Shown: positions 17,897 through 26,794 of the stretch, in pieces
How the letters are laid out: the number at the start of each line of letters is the position of its first letter
Numbering within the stretch: the first letter of the stretch is position 1
The notes under the pieces: model-generated
Told to the model about the DNA's origin: nothing
What the model saw: the letters and a program-made list of their open reading frames with translations, nothing else
The model's database searches: none
Made by a program: the position numbers and the translations under genes
Origin: Candidatus Parachristensenella avicola
GTDB lineage: Bacteria; Bacillota; Clostridia; Christensenellales; UMGS416
Reading direction: 5' to 3'
Assembly (NCBI GenBank): GCA_904420205.1
Contig: CAJFUN010000031.1
Location: forward strand, 1-64,000
DNA: 64,000 nt

Positions 17897-18045
17897 ACAA
17901 AAAAACACCCCATCGCGCCGATGGGGTGTTTGCTTTCAAATTGGATTGTCCATCCATCGGTCAAGCCTTAGCACCTTGCCCACTGGCAGGTTGCTGTGCG
18001 GTCATCGAGCTTGTCTCTCGCGCACTCTTCATGGTGAGACAATGA
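17897..18045 (-). ncRNA. SAM-I (S-box) riboswitch with transcription terminator, metK leader
   Basis: On the minus strand the S-box core is present: AAGAG, then a stem GTGCG/CGCAC, GATGACCGCACAGCAACC, hairpin TGCC/GGCA, then AGGTGCTAA. P1 closes as TTGTC...CACCAT with ATGG-a-TG-GACAA (about 18043-18030 with 17958-17945). About 15 nt beyond P1 a strong terminator, AAACACCCCATCG hairpin plus T7, spans 17932-17899. This is a SAM-off transcriptional switch. P2b is shorter than the textbook form, but the conserved core nucleotides are retained. Confidence 0.9.
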
Positions 18046-18070
18046 TAGCAGACAGGCGTCCTCTTGTCAA
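18042..18070 (-). promoter_or_regulatory. Consensus promoter of metK
   Basis: Minus strand TTGACA (18070-18065), 17-nt spacer, TATCAT (18047-18042), ending directly at the riboswitch P1. Nearly perfect sigma-A match. Confidence 0.85.
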
Positions 18071-18096
18071 GATCCTTTCCTCCGCCAATGGCTCAT

Positions 18097-18122
18097 GAAA
18101 AAGGCCGCCCCAAAGGGCGGCC
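18097..18122 (-). terminator. Intrinsic terminator after small lipoprotein gene
   Basis: GGCCGCCC/GGGCGGCC stem followed by TTTTT on the minus strand. Confidence 0.8.
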
Positions 18123-18140
18123 CTTGGCCGGAGCGCCGGC

Positions 18141-18515
18141 TTACTTTTTGGTAAAGATCAACGTTGCGCCGGATTCCTCAATATGCAGCTCGTTATCCAC
18201 CAGGGTGCCGACCAGATCCTCACCTTCAGAGGTCATGGTCACTTTATCGCCCTCAATTTTGTAGGTCCCTTCGCCGGTTTCCCCTGCGAAATTGGCGGTA
18301 AACTTTCCGCCGTTAAATTCCATGGTCAGGCCGTCGGACAGGCCCATGCTGCTCAGGGCCTCCTTGGACAGCGTGATACCGGAGGCTTCAGCGCTGCTCA
18401 GCTCCCAGGTGCCGGTCATCGCGTCGGTTCCGCCCGTAGCCGAGGAGCAAGCCGCCAGCAAAAGGGCCGCCACCAGGAACAGGCTCATGAGGACAGAGGT
18501 CTTCATTCTTTTCAT
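18141..18515 (-). CDS. Small lipocalin-like lipoprotein
   Basis: A 124-residue exported lipoprotein: MKRMKTSVLMSLFLVAALLLAAC gives signal and lipobox. The mature region GTWELSSAEASGITLSKEAL...GTYKIEGDKVTMTSEGEDLVGTL matches the short lipocalin-like domain common in Clostridia, built of beta hairpins. The start at 18515 follows AGGAGAG by 7 nt; the upstream ATG (18536) has none. Monocistronic, with its own terminator. Function unknown. Confidence 0.75.
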   Translation of the reverse strand: MKRMKTSVLMSLFLVAALLLAACSSATGGTDAMTGTWELSSAEASGITLSKEALSSMGLSDGLTMEFNGGKFTANFAGETGEGTYKIEGDKVTMTSEGEDLVGTLVDNELHIEESGATLIFTKK

Positions 18516-18626
18516 CTTGGTACTCTCCTTCTTCACAATGGATACCGCTATTATTCTATCATAAAACCATTCGATGTAAAGGCCCTCTACCTTGAAAAAG
18601 CCCGAACCTTCCCATTGTATTCGCCC

Positions 18627-19340
18627 CTACAGCAGGAAGATAAAACGATCGGCCCGGTACACGGTATGATACAGCTCCAGAACCGCGCCGTCCGGGCGGT
18701 GGATGGTTTTGCTGCTGAGCGTCAGCGCGGTGGCGTATCCCGTAAGGCCCAAAAGCTGGCGTTCTCGCTTGCTCAACAGCCCTAGGGTGAACTGGCTATC
18801 GGCGCTATAGAAGTCCTCGTAACCGTTTTGCTTTAGATAAGCGAAAGAAGAAGTAATCGCGGCGGCATCCCGGCTCAGATGAGGAAAGTATTTTTCCGGC
18901 AGATACCGGGTGTGCAAGGCGGCCGGCTCGCCGTTCAGAATCCGCAGCAGCACAATTTTCCACACTGCATCGCCCTTTTCCGCCTTCAGGCATTCAAAGA
19001 TCGGCTCGTTATAGCCGATACGCTTAGCCTGGATGTTTTTCGACTCATAGGGAACGCCCAGTTCCTTCATCTTCTGGGTAAAGCTTCCCCCGCTAATCAT
19101 AGAAAGAGGGATCTTCTCCCTCCTGCCGGCAAAGAAGCTGCCGCTGCCCTGCAAAGAATAGATATAACCCAGCTCCTTCAAGCGGCCGTAGGCCCTGCGC
19201 ACATCCGCCCGGGGTACGCCATACCGGTCGGCCAGCTTATTCTCACTGGGCAGCTTTTCCCCTTTTTGAAACTTACCCTTTTCCACCCCGCGAATGATTT
19301 CATCTACGATGATGGTCCAGTCGTTCGGGTTCTTGGCCAT
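18627..19340 (-). CDS. GntR/UTRA (HutC-type) regulator of the phosphonate operon
   Basis: A 237-residue repressor-type protein. A winged helix (~5-70, KGEKLPSENKLADRYGVPRADVRRAYGRLKELGYIYSLQGSGSFF) is followed by a UTRA effector domain (~90-235). The start MAKNPNDW at 19340 has AGGAGG 7 nt upstream. It diverges from phnD, the position held by PhnF-type regulators, so control of the phn operon by a phosphonate or phosphate-ester ligand is likely. No clear operator dyad was identified in the 228-bp divergent region. Confidence 0.85.
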   Translation of the reverse strand: MAKNPNDWTIIVDEIIRGVEKGKFQKGEKLPSENKLADRYGVPRADVRRAYGRLKELGYIYSLQGSGSFFAGRREKIPLSMISGGSFTQKMKELGVPYESKNIQAKRIGYNEPIFECLKAEKGDAVWKIVLLRILNGEPAALHTRYLPEKYFPHLSRDAAAITSSFAYLKQNGYEDFYSADSQFTLGLLSKRERQLLGLTGYATALTLSSKTIHRPDGAVLELYHTVYRADRFIFLL

Positions 19341-19434
19341 CCCGCCGCCTCCTTTCTTTTGCGGATTATAACAAATCCTCCAAAGGGGAGCAAGCCAAGC
19401 CGCATTGTTTTTACTTGTTTTTTTCGGAAGAAAC

Positions 19435-19463
19435 TTGGCGCCTTTACCGGGCTTTTCTATGCT
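19435..19463 (+). promoter_or_regulatory. Possible promoter of the phn operon
   Basis: TTGGCG and TATGCT spaced by 17 nt, each 4/6 to consensus. A GGGTT-gag-AACCC hairpin lies downstream at about 19478-19492. Weak; other placements are possible. Confidence 0.3.
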
Positions 19464-19568
19464 TAGGATGATTTGCGGGGTTGAGAACCCGGTCGATGGC
19501 GCCCGAATCGGCGGGCCGCCAGGCACCGTAACGCCGCCGCAAAGTAGATTTGAAGGAGGATCGTCCCA

Positions 19569-20486
19569 ATGAACATCCGTATGAAATGGGCCGCCTTGGC
19601 CCTTGCCTCCACGATGGCCGCTTCCTTGGCCGGCTGCTCTGCCGGCACATCGGCCTCCAACCCATATGGTCTGGATGAATTCGTTATGGTTATGATCCCC
19701 GGTGAGGATACGGAGAAATCCGTGCAGCTGAGGGATAACATGGCCGACGCCATGAGCGAAGCGCTGGGCGTAAAAGTCACCACCTACCGGGCCACCGACT
19801 ACAGCGCCGCCGTCGAGGCCATGCGCACCGGCAATGCGCAGCTGGCCTACTTAGGTCCCTTCTCTTATATCACCGCCACCGAGCGGGCCGGCGCCGAGGC
19901 CGTAGCCGTTCAGGGTGTAAAGGGCACGGACGGCGGCTATCAGTCTTATATCGTCGTGTCCGCTGACAGCGATATTGAGACCTTGGCCGATCTGCAGGGG
20001 AAAACCTTCGCCTTTGTGGATCCTGAATCCGCCTCCGGCAACGTGGTGCCCTGCAACGAGATTCTCAACGCCGTACCCGAACTGGGCCTAACCTTCGATG
20101 ACCTGCATACCGACGGCAAATTTTTTAAGTCCGCCATGTTCGCTGGTTCCCATGCCGGCTCCATGCAGGCGGTTATCCAGGGCAATGTGGATGCCGCCGC
20201 AGTCTCTTCCTCTACCTATGAAAACCAGATTGAAGCGGGCAACGCTCAGGAGGGCGACCTGAAAATCATTCATAAATCCCCCACCATACCCGGTTCCCCC
20301 ATCGCGATTCAGAAAGATCTACCTCAGGAGCTTAAGGACAAGGTCAAAGACTTCCTGCTTAGCTATGATAATCCCGAATATTTCGGAGACGAAGAAGGGA
20401 AAGAGCCGGAGCGGTTTATCGCCATCGAGGATAGCGCCTACGACTATATCCGCGAGCTGAAGGAAAAATATAACCTCTCCGACTGA
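19569..20486 (+). CDS. phnD: Phosphonate ABC transporter substrate-binding lipoprotein PhnD
   Basis: A 305-residue lipoprotein (lipobox SLAGC) that captures phosphonates outside the membrane. PhnD features: VTTYRATDYSAAVEAMRTGNAQLAYLGPFSY, DPESASGNVVPC and AVSSSTYENQ. GAAGGAGG precedes the ATG. First gene of a 13-gene + strand operon and the likely specificity determinant of the importer formed with PhnC and two PhnE subunits. Phosphonate versus phosphite or phosphate preference cannot be read out, but the C-P lyase genes behind it argue for phosphonates. Confidence 0.92.
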   Translation: MNIRMKWAALALASTMAASLAGCSAGTSASNPYGLDEFVMVMIPGEDTEKSVQLRDNMADAMSEALGVKVTTYRATDYSAAVEAMRTGNAQLAYLGPFSYITATERAGAEAVAVQGVKGTDGGYQSYIVVSADSDIETLADLQGKTFAFVDPESASGNVVPCNEILNAVPELGLTFDDLHTDGKFFKSAMFAGSHAGSMQAVIQGNVDAAAVSSSTYENQIEAGNAQEGDLKIIHKSPTIPGSPIAIQKDLPQELKDKVKDFLLSYDNPEYFGDEEGKEPERFIAIEDSAYDYIRELKEKYNLSD

Positions 20487-20499
20487 TAAGGAGCCATCC

Positions 20500-21294
20500 A
20501 TGAAAAAAGTGCTGGAGCTGAAAAAGCTCAAGAAATACTACGGCCAAACCCGCGCGGTGGAAGATGTCAGCTTCGACGTGGCCGCGGGGGAGGTGGTCGT
20601 CATCATCGGCCCCTCGGGCGCCGGGAAATCCACGGTGCTGCGCTGTATCAACCGCATGATCGATCCCACGTCCGGCAGCATCCTTTTTGAAGGCGCTGAA
20701 ATGGCCGCCCTCAAAAAGGAGCGGGATCTCAAGGCGGCGCGCCGCCGCATCGGCATGATCTTCCAATCCTTTAATTTGGTCTATCGGCTTTCCGTCTTTC
20801 AAAACGTGCTGCATGGGCGTCTGGGCTATATGTCCACCATGGACGCCGTCATGGGCTGCTACAGCGAGGAAGATAAACGCAAGGCCCTGGATATCCTCAA
20901 GATGATCGGTTTGGAGGAAATGGTATACAAAAAGGCTGGAGAGCTTTCCGGCGGGCAGAAGCAGCGGGTGGGCATCGCCCGGGCGCTGATGCAGGATCCG
21001 GCGCTGCTTCTGTGCGATGAACCCATCGCCTCCTTGGATCCCAGCTCTTCCAAGATCATCATGGATCAGATTCACCAAATGGCCAAGACCCGCAACATCG
21101 CCTGCATTGTGAACCTCCATCAGGTGGATGTGGCGATGGCCTATGCCGACCGTATCGTGGGGATCCATCAGGGCCGGGTCGTCTTTGACGATACGCCCGA
21201 TAAGCTCACTACCGCCATGATCGAAACCATCTACGACACGCCCATTGAGCAGCTGACCGTGGGCTTAGAGGAGGGGGTTGCCGCCCATGCGTAA
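20500..21294 (+). CDS. phnC: Phosphonate ABC transporter ATPase PhnC
   Basis: A 264-residue ATPase: Walker A GPSGAGKST (~37-45), Q-loop in MIFQSFNLVYRLSVFQNVLHGRLGY (the NVLxGRLG run is typical of PhnC), signature LSGGQKQR, Walker B LLLCDEPIASLDP, H-loop VNLHQ. Starts 13 nt after phnD. Its end overlaps the first phnE. Confidence 0.95.
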   Translation: MKKVLELKKLKKYYGQTRAVEDVSFDVAAGEVVVIIGPSGAGKSTVLRCINRMIDPTSGSILFEGAEMAALKKERDLKAARRRIGMIFQSFNLVYRLSVFQNVLHGRLGYMSTMDAVMGCYSEEDKRKALDILKMIGLEEMVYKKAGELSGGQKQRVGIARALMQDPALLLCDEPIASLDPSSSKIIMDQIHQMAKTRNIACIVNLHQVDVAMAYADRIVGIHQGRVVFDDTPDKLTTAMIETIYDTPIEQLTVGLEEGVAAHA

Positions 21295-22084
21295 CGGCGC
21301 CAAAATCGCCCTGGTCCCTAAAAAGCAACGGCGCATCGCCCTTGCCGCTTTCGGCGTCATCGCAGCGCTCTTTGTGGCCGCCAGCCTCCAAACCCAGTAT
21401 CAGCCTTTTGAATTCCTGGTTAGCATGGAAAACTTCTGGCTTTTCATCTTCGAGGATCTATTGCCGCCTAAAATCGCCGACTGGGGCACCATCCTGGAAG
21501 GTGTGGTGCAGACCATCTCCATGGCGATCTCTGCCAGCCTAATCGCCGCCATCCTGTCGCTGGGCCTGGCCTTTCTGGGCGCCAGCACCACCTCGCCCTG
21601 GAAGCCTCTGAAAAAGCTCATCCGCCTGCTGGCTTCGCTGGGGCGTAACATACCCAGCATGATCTGGACCTTCCTCTTGATCATGGCCTTTGGCATCGGC
21701 ACGGTGGTCGGCGTGCTGGCACTGCTCATCACCACCTGCGGCTTCCTAACCCGATCCTTCATTGAGATTATCGACGAGGTGGGCGGCGAGAGCCTGGAAG
21801 CCATGGAGGCGGTGGGCGCCGGCCGCCTCACCACCATTACCCAAGTGATCATTCCCGCTTCGCTGCCGGGCTTCATTTCCTGGCTGCTCTATTCGCTGGA
21901 GGTCAACATCCGCTCTTCCACGCTGGTGGGCGCGGTGGGCGGCGGCGGCATCGGGCTGATCATGATGGGTTATATCAAGCAGTTCCGGTACCACTCGGCC
22001 ATGGGCGTCATCCTGCTGGTTGCCGCAATCGTAATTCTGGTGGATATGCTGACGAATTTCCTTAGAAAGAAGGTGCTTGCATGA
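21287..22084 (+). CDS. phnE: Phosphonate ABC transporter permease PhnE (first)
   Basis: A 265-residue inner-membrane permease with six or so helices and the coupling motif ESLEAMEAVGAGRLTTITQVIIPASLPGF facing PhnC. I use ATG 21287; TTG 21278 is an in-frame alternative lying closer to the AGGAGG at 21269-21274. Overlaps phnC by 8 nt and the second phnE by 4 nt. Two permease genes imply a heterodimeric channel, as in many Firmicutes. Confidence 0.9.
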   Translation: MRNGAKIALVPKKQRRIALAAFGVIAALFVAASLQTQYQPFEFLVSMENFWLFIFEDLLPPKIADWGTILEGVVQTISMAISASLIAAILSLGLAFLGASTTSPWKPLKKLIRLLASLGRNIPSMIWTFLLIMAFGIGTVVGVLALLITTCGFLTRSFIEIIDEVGGESLEAMEAVGAGRLTTITQVIIPASLPGFISWLLYSLEVNIRSSTLVGAVGGGGIGLIMMGYIKQFRYHSAMGVILLVAAIVILVDMLTNFLRKKVLA

Positions 22085-22950
22085 CGGAGCGCATCGATGC
22101 CCTGCAAACGGGCCTTCCAGAGCGACCCGCCGAATCGCCCCAAACCCTTCTCCGCGACCGCCGGGGCCGCATCCGCGTGAAGGATCCGGCTCGGGACCGG
22201 GTGGTAAAGTGGTTCCTGATTCTTTTCCTGGCGGCCGGCATTGCCGCCCTGATTTTGATGAACGTAGACTGGCTCCAATTCCTGGAGGGAATCTCCCGCA
22301 TCCCAGAGGCCGTAAGCAAGCTGGCCAAGCTTGATTTCAGCCAGCTGAGCATTACCTTTACCTCGCTGTTAGAATCCATCGGCGTTGCGGTGCTCTCCAC
22401 CGTATATAGCATGATCGGCGGCATGGTGCTGGCGGTGCTGCTGGCGAAAAACTTGACGCCCCTGCGCTGGCTCTCCACCGTCCTATCGGCCATTCTCACC
22501 TTTCTGCGGGCCATCCCTTCCATCATTTGGGTGCTGCTGGTGCTGGTCTGCATAGGTTTCGGTCCTTCGGCGGGCATTATCGGCATCTGCATCTTCAGCA
22601 CCTCCTTTTTTGCCCGCTCCTTTGCTCAGTGCTTTGAGGAGGTCCCCGAAGAAACGCTGGAAGCCCTGCGGGCTATGGGGGCGGGTCGCGTTAAAATCTT
22701 CTTCGGCGCGGTGCTGCCTTCCGCCTTCACCGGTATCCTTGCCTGGACCTCCATCAGCTTTGAGAGCAACTTCGAGGCCTCCTCGGTGCTGGGCACCGTG
22801 GGCGCCGGCGGAATCGGCTACGTTATCTCCAACTGCATGACCCGGTACGCCTATGGTCAAGCCATTGTAGCCATCGCCATGGTGCTGGCCTTCACCTATA
22901 TGATGGAGCTGGCCTTCACCGCATTCAAGGAAAAGAAAGGTAGGATCTAA
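22081..22950 (+). CDS. phnE: Phosphonate ABC transporter permease PhnE (second)
   Basis: A 289-residue permease, homologous to the preceding one but with a longer cytosolic N-terminus (~45 residues, basic). Coupling loop EETLEALRAMGAGRVKIFFGAVLPSAFTG. ATG overlaps the previous stop (ATGA). Pairs with the first PhnE. Confidence 0.92.
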   Translation: MTERIDALQTGLPERPAESPQTLLRDRRGRIRVKDPARDRVVKWFLILFLAAGIAALILMNVDWLQFLEGISRIPEAVSKLAKLDFSQLSITFTSLLESIGVAVLSTVYSMIGGMVLAVLLAKNLTPLRWLSTVLSAILTFLRAIPSIIWVLLVLVCIGFGPSAGIIGICIFSTSFFARSFAQCFEEVPEETLEALRAMGAGRVKIFFGAVLPSAFTGILAWTSISFESNFEASSVLGTVGAGGIGYVISNCMTRYAYGQAIVAIAMVLAFTYMMELAFTAFKEKKGRI

Positions 22951-22951
22951 C

Positions 22952-23398
22952 ATGACAGACTGCCAAACCCTAACGCCCCGCCGCCTTTCCGGCATCCTGG
23001 GGCGGGCGTCCGGCGATACGCTGCGCCGGCTGGCCGCTCCTTTGATGGAAAAATATCCCGTCACCGTGATACGCCGGCCGAAAAAAACGCTGGTCATGAT
23101 CCGCATGAAAGAAACGGTAGCCAAGGCCGACTTTTACCTGGGCGAAATGTTGGCCAGCGAGGCCCTCGTGGAGCTGGAAGGACAAAAGGGATTCGCGCTG
23201 ATCGCCGGAGACGATATGGACAAGGTGCTCCATGCCGCCGTGCTGGACGCCGCGCTGAAGACCGCCCTGCAGGAGCGGGCCGGCATCCTGTCCGCCCTTC
23301 TGGAGGAAGAACAGGCAATCCGCCGCCGCACGGAACTTGAGATACAAAAACACGCGCCGTCTAGGGTGCAATTCAATACGCTAGATGTGGAATATTAG
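22952..23398 (+). CDS. phnG: C-P lyase subunit PhnG
   Basis: A 148-residue subunit of the PhnGHIJ core that carries out transfer of the ribose-triphosphate moiety of ATP to phosphonate and C-P cleavage. PhnG signature: RRPKKTLVMIRMKETVAKADFYLGEMLASEALVEL and FALIAGDDMDKVLHAAVLDAAL. Begins 1 nt after the phnE stop. Confidence 0.95.
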   Translation: MTDCQTLTPRRLSGILGRASGDTLRRLAAPLMEKYPVTVIRRPKKTLVMIRMKETVAKADFYLGEMLASEALVELEGQKGFALIAGDDMDKVLHAAVLDAALKTALQERAGILSALLEEEQAIRRRTELEIQKHAPSRVQFNTLDVEY

Positions 23399-23421
23399 CC
23401 AGAATAGGGGGAATTTCCAAT

Positions 23422-24027
23422 ATGATTACTGAAGCCCGGTTCGATCCGGTGTTCGATTGCCAGCAGGTATTCAAGGCGCTGATGAACGCGCTGGCCAGGC
23501 CCGGCGTCGTCGCCAGCATCCGTCCCAGCATCGAAAAGCTGCCGGCGGAGCATGCGCCTTTGGTGGCGTCAGGCCTGACGCTCCTGGATAACTGGCGTAA
23601 ATTCGCCGTATTCGGCTGCGACGCGCTGGCCAGGCAGCTGCGGGAGCTGACCTATGGGGTCCCCGCTCCCCTGGAGGAAGCGGATTACATTTTCATACCC
23701 TTATCGTGCAGCGCCGCCTTCCGCGAGGTGCTCTCCCGGGCTAAGCCCGGCACGCTGCCGGAACCCCATAAAAGCGCCACGGTTTTCATCATGCTGGAGC
23801 GCCTGACCGGCGGGCAACCTGCCTGGCTGCGGGGGCCTGGCGTGGACGGCAGCCTGGAGATTTCCCTTCCCGAAGAAGGCCAGGCTTGGCTCCGCGCCCG
23901 GCAGGAGATGGCCTTTGAATTCCCCTGCGGGATTGATCTTATCTTCCTGACGCCCCAGGGAGACGTCCTGGGCGCGCCCCGAAAGATTACGATGGGAGGG
24001 AATGACGAATGGGTTATGTCGCGGTAA
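23422..24027 (+). CDS. phnH: C-P lyase subunit PhnH
   Basis: A 201-residue structural subunit of the PhnGHIJ complex. The start FDPVFDCQQVFKALMNALARPGVV is diagnostic; GVDGSLEISLP and FPCGIDLIFLTP follow. GGGGG upstream of the ATG; overlaps phnI by 19 nt. Confidence 0.95.
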   Translation: MITEARFDPVFDCQQVFKALMNALARPGVVASIRPSIEKLPAEHAPLVASGLTLLDNWRKFAVFGCDALARQLRELTYGVPAPLEEADYIFIPLSCSAAFREVLSRAKPGTLPEPHKSATVFIMLERLTGGQPAWLRGPGVDGSLEISLPEEGQAWLRARQEMAFEFPCGIDLIFLTPQGDVLGAPRKITMGGNDEWVMSR

Positions 24028-25094
24028 CCGGCGGCCAGGAGGCCATCGATGCCTCCATTGAGCTGCTCAAGGAATATCGCTCAGGCGGCGACGCGCCGGT
24101 GGAGATTGCAGTCCTGCGCAACCGCATGGGGCTGCTGATCGATCGAATCATGTCCGAGGCAGGGCTTTATGCGCCCGACTACGCCGCCCTGGCGCTCAAG
24201 CAGTGCGAGGGAAGCCCGGAAGAAGCCGTCTTTCTGCTGCGGGCCTACCGCAGCACGCTGCCCCGGAACTATACCTCCCACACCGTGCGTGGCGACGATA
24301 TGCACATCCGCCGCCGCATCAGCTCCGCCTTTAAGGACATTCCCGGCGGGCAGATCTTGGGGCCCAGCTATGATTATGTCCACCGGCTGCTGAACTTTGA
24401 TCTGATCCGGGAGGATGAAACCCAGCTTAAACGCTGGCGCAGCGATTTCGCAGAAAAGGCCGCCCAATCCGGCGCCGTATCCCTGGATGACCAGGCGCCC
24501 CGGGTGCTGGATCTGCTGCGGGAAGAGGGGTTGCTGGAGGTTGTCGAGGAAGACGTTTCCGAGCCTTGCGACGTTACCATGGAAAAGCTGCCCCTGCCCG
24601 CGCCCCGCAGCGCGATCCTGCAGACGTTAACCCGGGCTGATACCGGATTTATCTCCGGCCTGGCCTACAGCGACATCCGCGGATTTGGCATGTCGCACCC
24701 CACCATTGGCGAGCTGCGCTACGGCAGCCTGGAGATTGAGGTGGACTATCCGCTGGCAGAAGGCGAAAGCTGGTATGTGGGCGATATTTTCGTCACCGAG
24801 GTGGAGGGGCTCATGGGGACCCGCGCCGGCGGCGAGGGAATCGGCGTGGGCTATGGCTGCGTCATCGGGCGTAACGATACCAAGGCCATTGCCATGTCGG
24901 TGTTGGATCATGCCCTGACGCTCTCCATCGATAGCCCCACCAGCGATATGGAGTTTGTCCTGCTGCATGGGGACTGCCTGGAGATGAACGGCTTTATCTC
25001 CCACCTGAAGCTGCCTCATTATGTCACCTTCCAGTCCAAGCTCGACAGTCTGAGAATGCGGAAAAGGAGCCTTGAACAAAATGCAGACAAATAA
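24009..25094 (+). CDS. phnI: C-P lyase subunit PhnI
   Basis: A 361-residue subunit; with PhnG, H and L it displaces adenine from ATP with phosphonate. PhnI signatures: GYVAVTGGQEAIDASIELL, SEAGLYAPDYAALALKQCEGSPEEAVFLLRAYRSTLPR and the C-terminal FVLLHGDCLEMNGFISHLKLPHYVTFQSKLD. GGGAGG precedes the ATG. Confidence 0.97.
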   Translation: MGYVAVTGGQEAIDASIELLKEYRSGGDAPVEIAVLRNRMGLLIDRIMSEAGLYAPDYAALALKQCEGSPEEAVFLLRAYRSTLPRNYTSHTVRGDDMHIRRRISSAFKDIPGGQILGPSYDYVHRLLNFDLIREDETQLKRWRSDFAEKAAQSGAVSLDDQAPRVLDLLREEGLLEVVEEDVSEPCDVTMEKLPLPAPRSAILQTLTRADTGFISGLAYSDIRGFGMSHPTIGELRYGSLEIEVDYPLAEGESWYVGDIFVTEVEGLMGTRAGGEGIGVGYGCVIGRNDTKAIAMSVLDHALTLSIDSPTSDMEFVLLHGDCLEMNGFISHLKLPHYVTFQSKLDSLRMRKRSLEQNADK

Positions 25095-25956
25095 CGGTCA
25101 AGACTATAACTTTGCCTTTCTGGATGAGGGCTCCAAGCGGGAAATTCGCCGCGCCATCCTCCATGCCATTGCGATTGCCGGCTATCAGGTGCCCTTTGGC
25201 TCCCGGGAGCTGCCCATCGGCCGCGGTTGGGGCACCGGTGGGATCCAACTGACCATGTCGCTGATCGGGCCCCACGACCGGCTGAAGGTGATTGACCAGG
25301 GGAATGACGACAGCGTCAATGCGGTCAGCATCAAGCGCCTGCTCCAGGCCACCACCGGCGTGGAAACCACCACCGATACTGCCCAGGCGGATATCATTCA
25401 GTCCCGTCACCGTATTCCCGAGGAACCGCTGCGAGCCGACCAAGTATTGGTGCTGCAAGTGCCCACGCCTGAGCCGCTGCGCAGCGTAGACGCCCATGAA
25501 GAGGTGACCCGCCAGCTTCATGCCGATGCCGAATACACCGGGATTTGGGTTAACCTCTTCGAGCAACTGCTCACCCGGGGTTCCCCCTTCCGTGGGGCGG
25601 ACCACCCAGTGACGGTGGACGGCCGCTATGTTATGAACCCCAGCCCCATCCCCCGTTACGATAACCCCAAGCTGCATGAAGCTCAATGCTTATACTTATT
25701 CGGGGCCGGCAGAGAAAAGAAAATCTATGCCGTACCGCCGCACACTTCGGTCGTCTCGCTGGCCTTCGACGACCATCCCTTCCGCCAGGAGGACATGAGC
25801 GGGCGCAAATGCCGCCTGTGCGGCGCGGAAAACGTCTATTTTGACGAGATATTCGATCCGCAGACCGGCGAGCGCTTCTATCAGTGCTCGGATACCGGCT
25901 ACTGCCTCAAGCGGCGCAACGCCCAGCAGGACAATAAGGAGGAGTCCCATGGATAA
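25081..25956 (+). CDS. phnJ: C-P lyase radical-SAM subunit PhnJ
   Basis: A 291-residue radical enzyme that cleaves the carbon-phosphorus bond of ribose-phosphonate-5-phosphate. The cluster cysteines are Cys244, Cys247, Cys269 and Cys275, with the same spacing (2-21-5) as the E. coli enzyme; the glycyl site AGYQVPFG is intact (Gly34). GWGTGGIQLT and KVIDQGNDD are also conserved. ATG 25081 aligns best with other PhnJ; TTG 25072 is an alternative closer to AAGGAG. Overlaps phnI by 14 nt. Confidence 0.96.
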   Translation: MQTNNGQDYNFAFLDEGSKREIRRAILHAIAIAGYQVPFGSRELPIGRGWGTGGIQLTMSLIGPHDRLKVIDQGNDDSVNAVSIKRLLQATTGVETTTDTAQADIIQSRHRIPEEPLRADQVLVLQVPTPEPLRSVDAHEEVTRQLHADAEYTGIWVNLFEQLLTRGSPFRGADHPVTVDGRYVMNPSPIPRYDNPKLHEAQCLYLFGAGREKKIYAVPPHTSVVSLAFDDHPFRQEDMSGRKCRLCGAENVYFDEIFDPQTGERFYQCSDTGYCLKRRNAQQDNKEESHG

Positions 25957-26785
25957 AAGGACGCCCGTTATGGAGGGCAAGCATATCACCGTCCGCTTTG
26001 GCAACGGCTGCGACTATTGCCACGCCCATAAGGAGCTTGATAAGGGGCGCTGCCCCGTGTGCCATACCATCTGGGCGGTGCGCGATGTCAGCTTCCAGCT
26101 TTATCCCGGCGAGATCCTGGGGATCGTGGGCGAATCCGGTTCGGGCAAAAGCACCCTGCTCAAAACACTGTATTTCGACCAGCCCGCCACCTCCGGAGAG
26201 GCCTATCTATCGCTGTATCAGGACGGCCGCACCAATATCCTAAACGTCAGCAGCCAGCAGCGCCGCTACCTGCGAAACCACCTAATGGGTATGGTATACC
26301 AAAACCCCATGCTGGGGCTGCGGATGAAACTGTCTTCCGGCGCCAACGTGGCCGAAAAGCTGATTGCCGCCGGCAACCGCAACGCTGGTAGCATGATCGA
26401 CCGCAGCATGGAGCTTCTCCGCCACGTGGAGATCCCTACCGAGCGGCTGCGCGATCAACCCCGGGTTTTCTCCGGAGGCATGCAGCAGCGCGTCCAAATT
26501 TCCAAAGCCATCGCCAATAACCCGCCCATCCTGCTGCTGGACGAGGTGACCACAGGTCTGGATCTAAGCGTACAGGCTAAGGTACTCGACCTGATCCGCT
26601 CCATCCAAAAGGAGCTGGGCATCGCCATGATGATTGTCAGCCATGATCTAGCCGTCATCCGCATGATGTCCGACCGTACCATGGTCATGCTGGGCGGCCG
26701 CGTGGTGGAGGAGGGGCTGACGGACCAGATTCTGGAAGATCCGCTGCACATCTACACCCAGACCCTGGTCAGCTCGCTTTTGTAG
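25949..26785 (+). CDS. phnK: C-P lyase ABC-type subunit PhnK, with N-terminal Cys pairs
   Basis: A 278-residue ABC ATPase subunit that binds the PhnGHIJ core and is not a transporter. Walker A GESGSGKST (~61-69), signature FSGGMQQR, Walker B ILLLDEVTTGLD, H-loop IVSHD. Between the first strand and the P-loop it has two Cys pairs, Cys21/Cys24 and Cys35/Cys38, spaced like a zinc ribbon; E. coli PhnK is not known to me to have these. AGGAGGAG lies 4 nt before the ATG; overlaps phnJ by 8 nt. Confidence 0.95.
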   Translation: MDKRTPVMEGKHITVRFGNGCDYCHAHKELDKGRCPVCHTIWAVRDVSFQLYPGEILGIVGESGSGKSTLLKTLYFDQPATSGEAYLSLYQDGRTNILNVSSQQRRYLRNHLMGMVYQNPMLGLRMKLSSGANVAEKLIAAGNRNAGSMIDRSMELLRHVEIPTERLRDQPRVFSGGMQQRVQISKAIANNPPILLLDEVTTGLDLSVQAKVLDLIRSIQKELGIAMMIVSHDLAVIRMMSDRTMVMLGGRVVEEGLTDQILEDPLHIYTQTLVSSLL

Positions 26786-26794
26786 GAGGAAATC

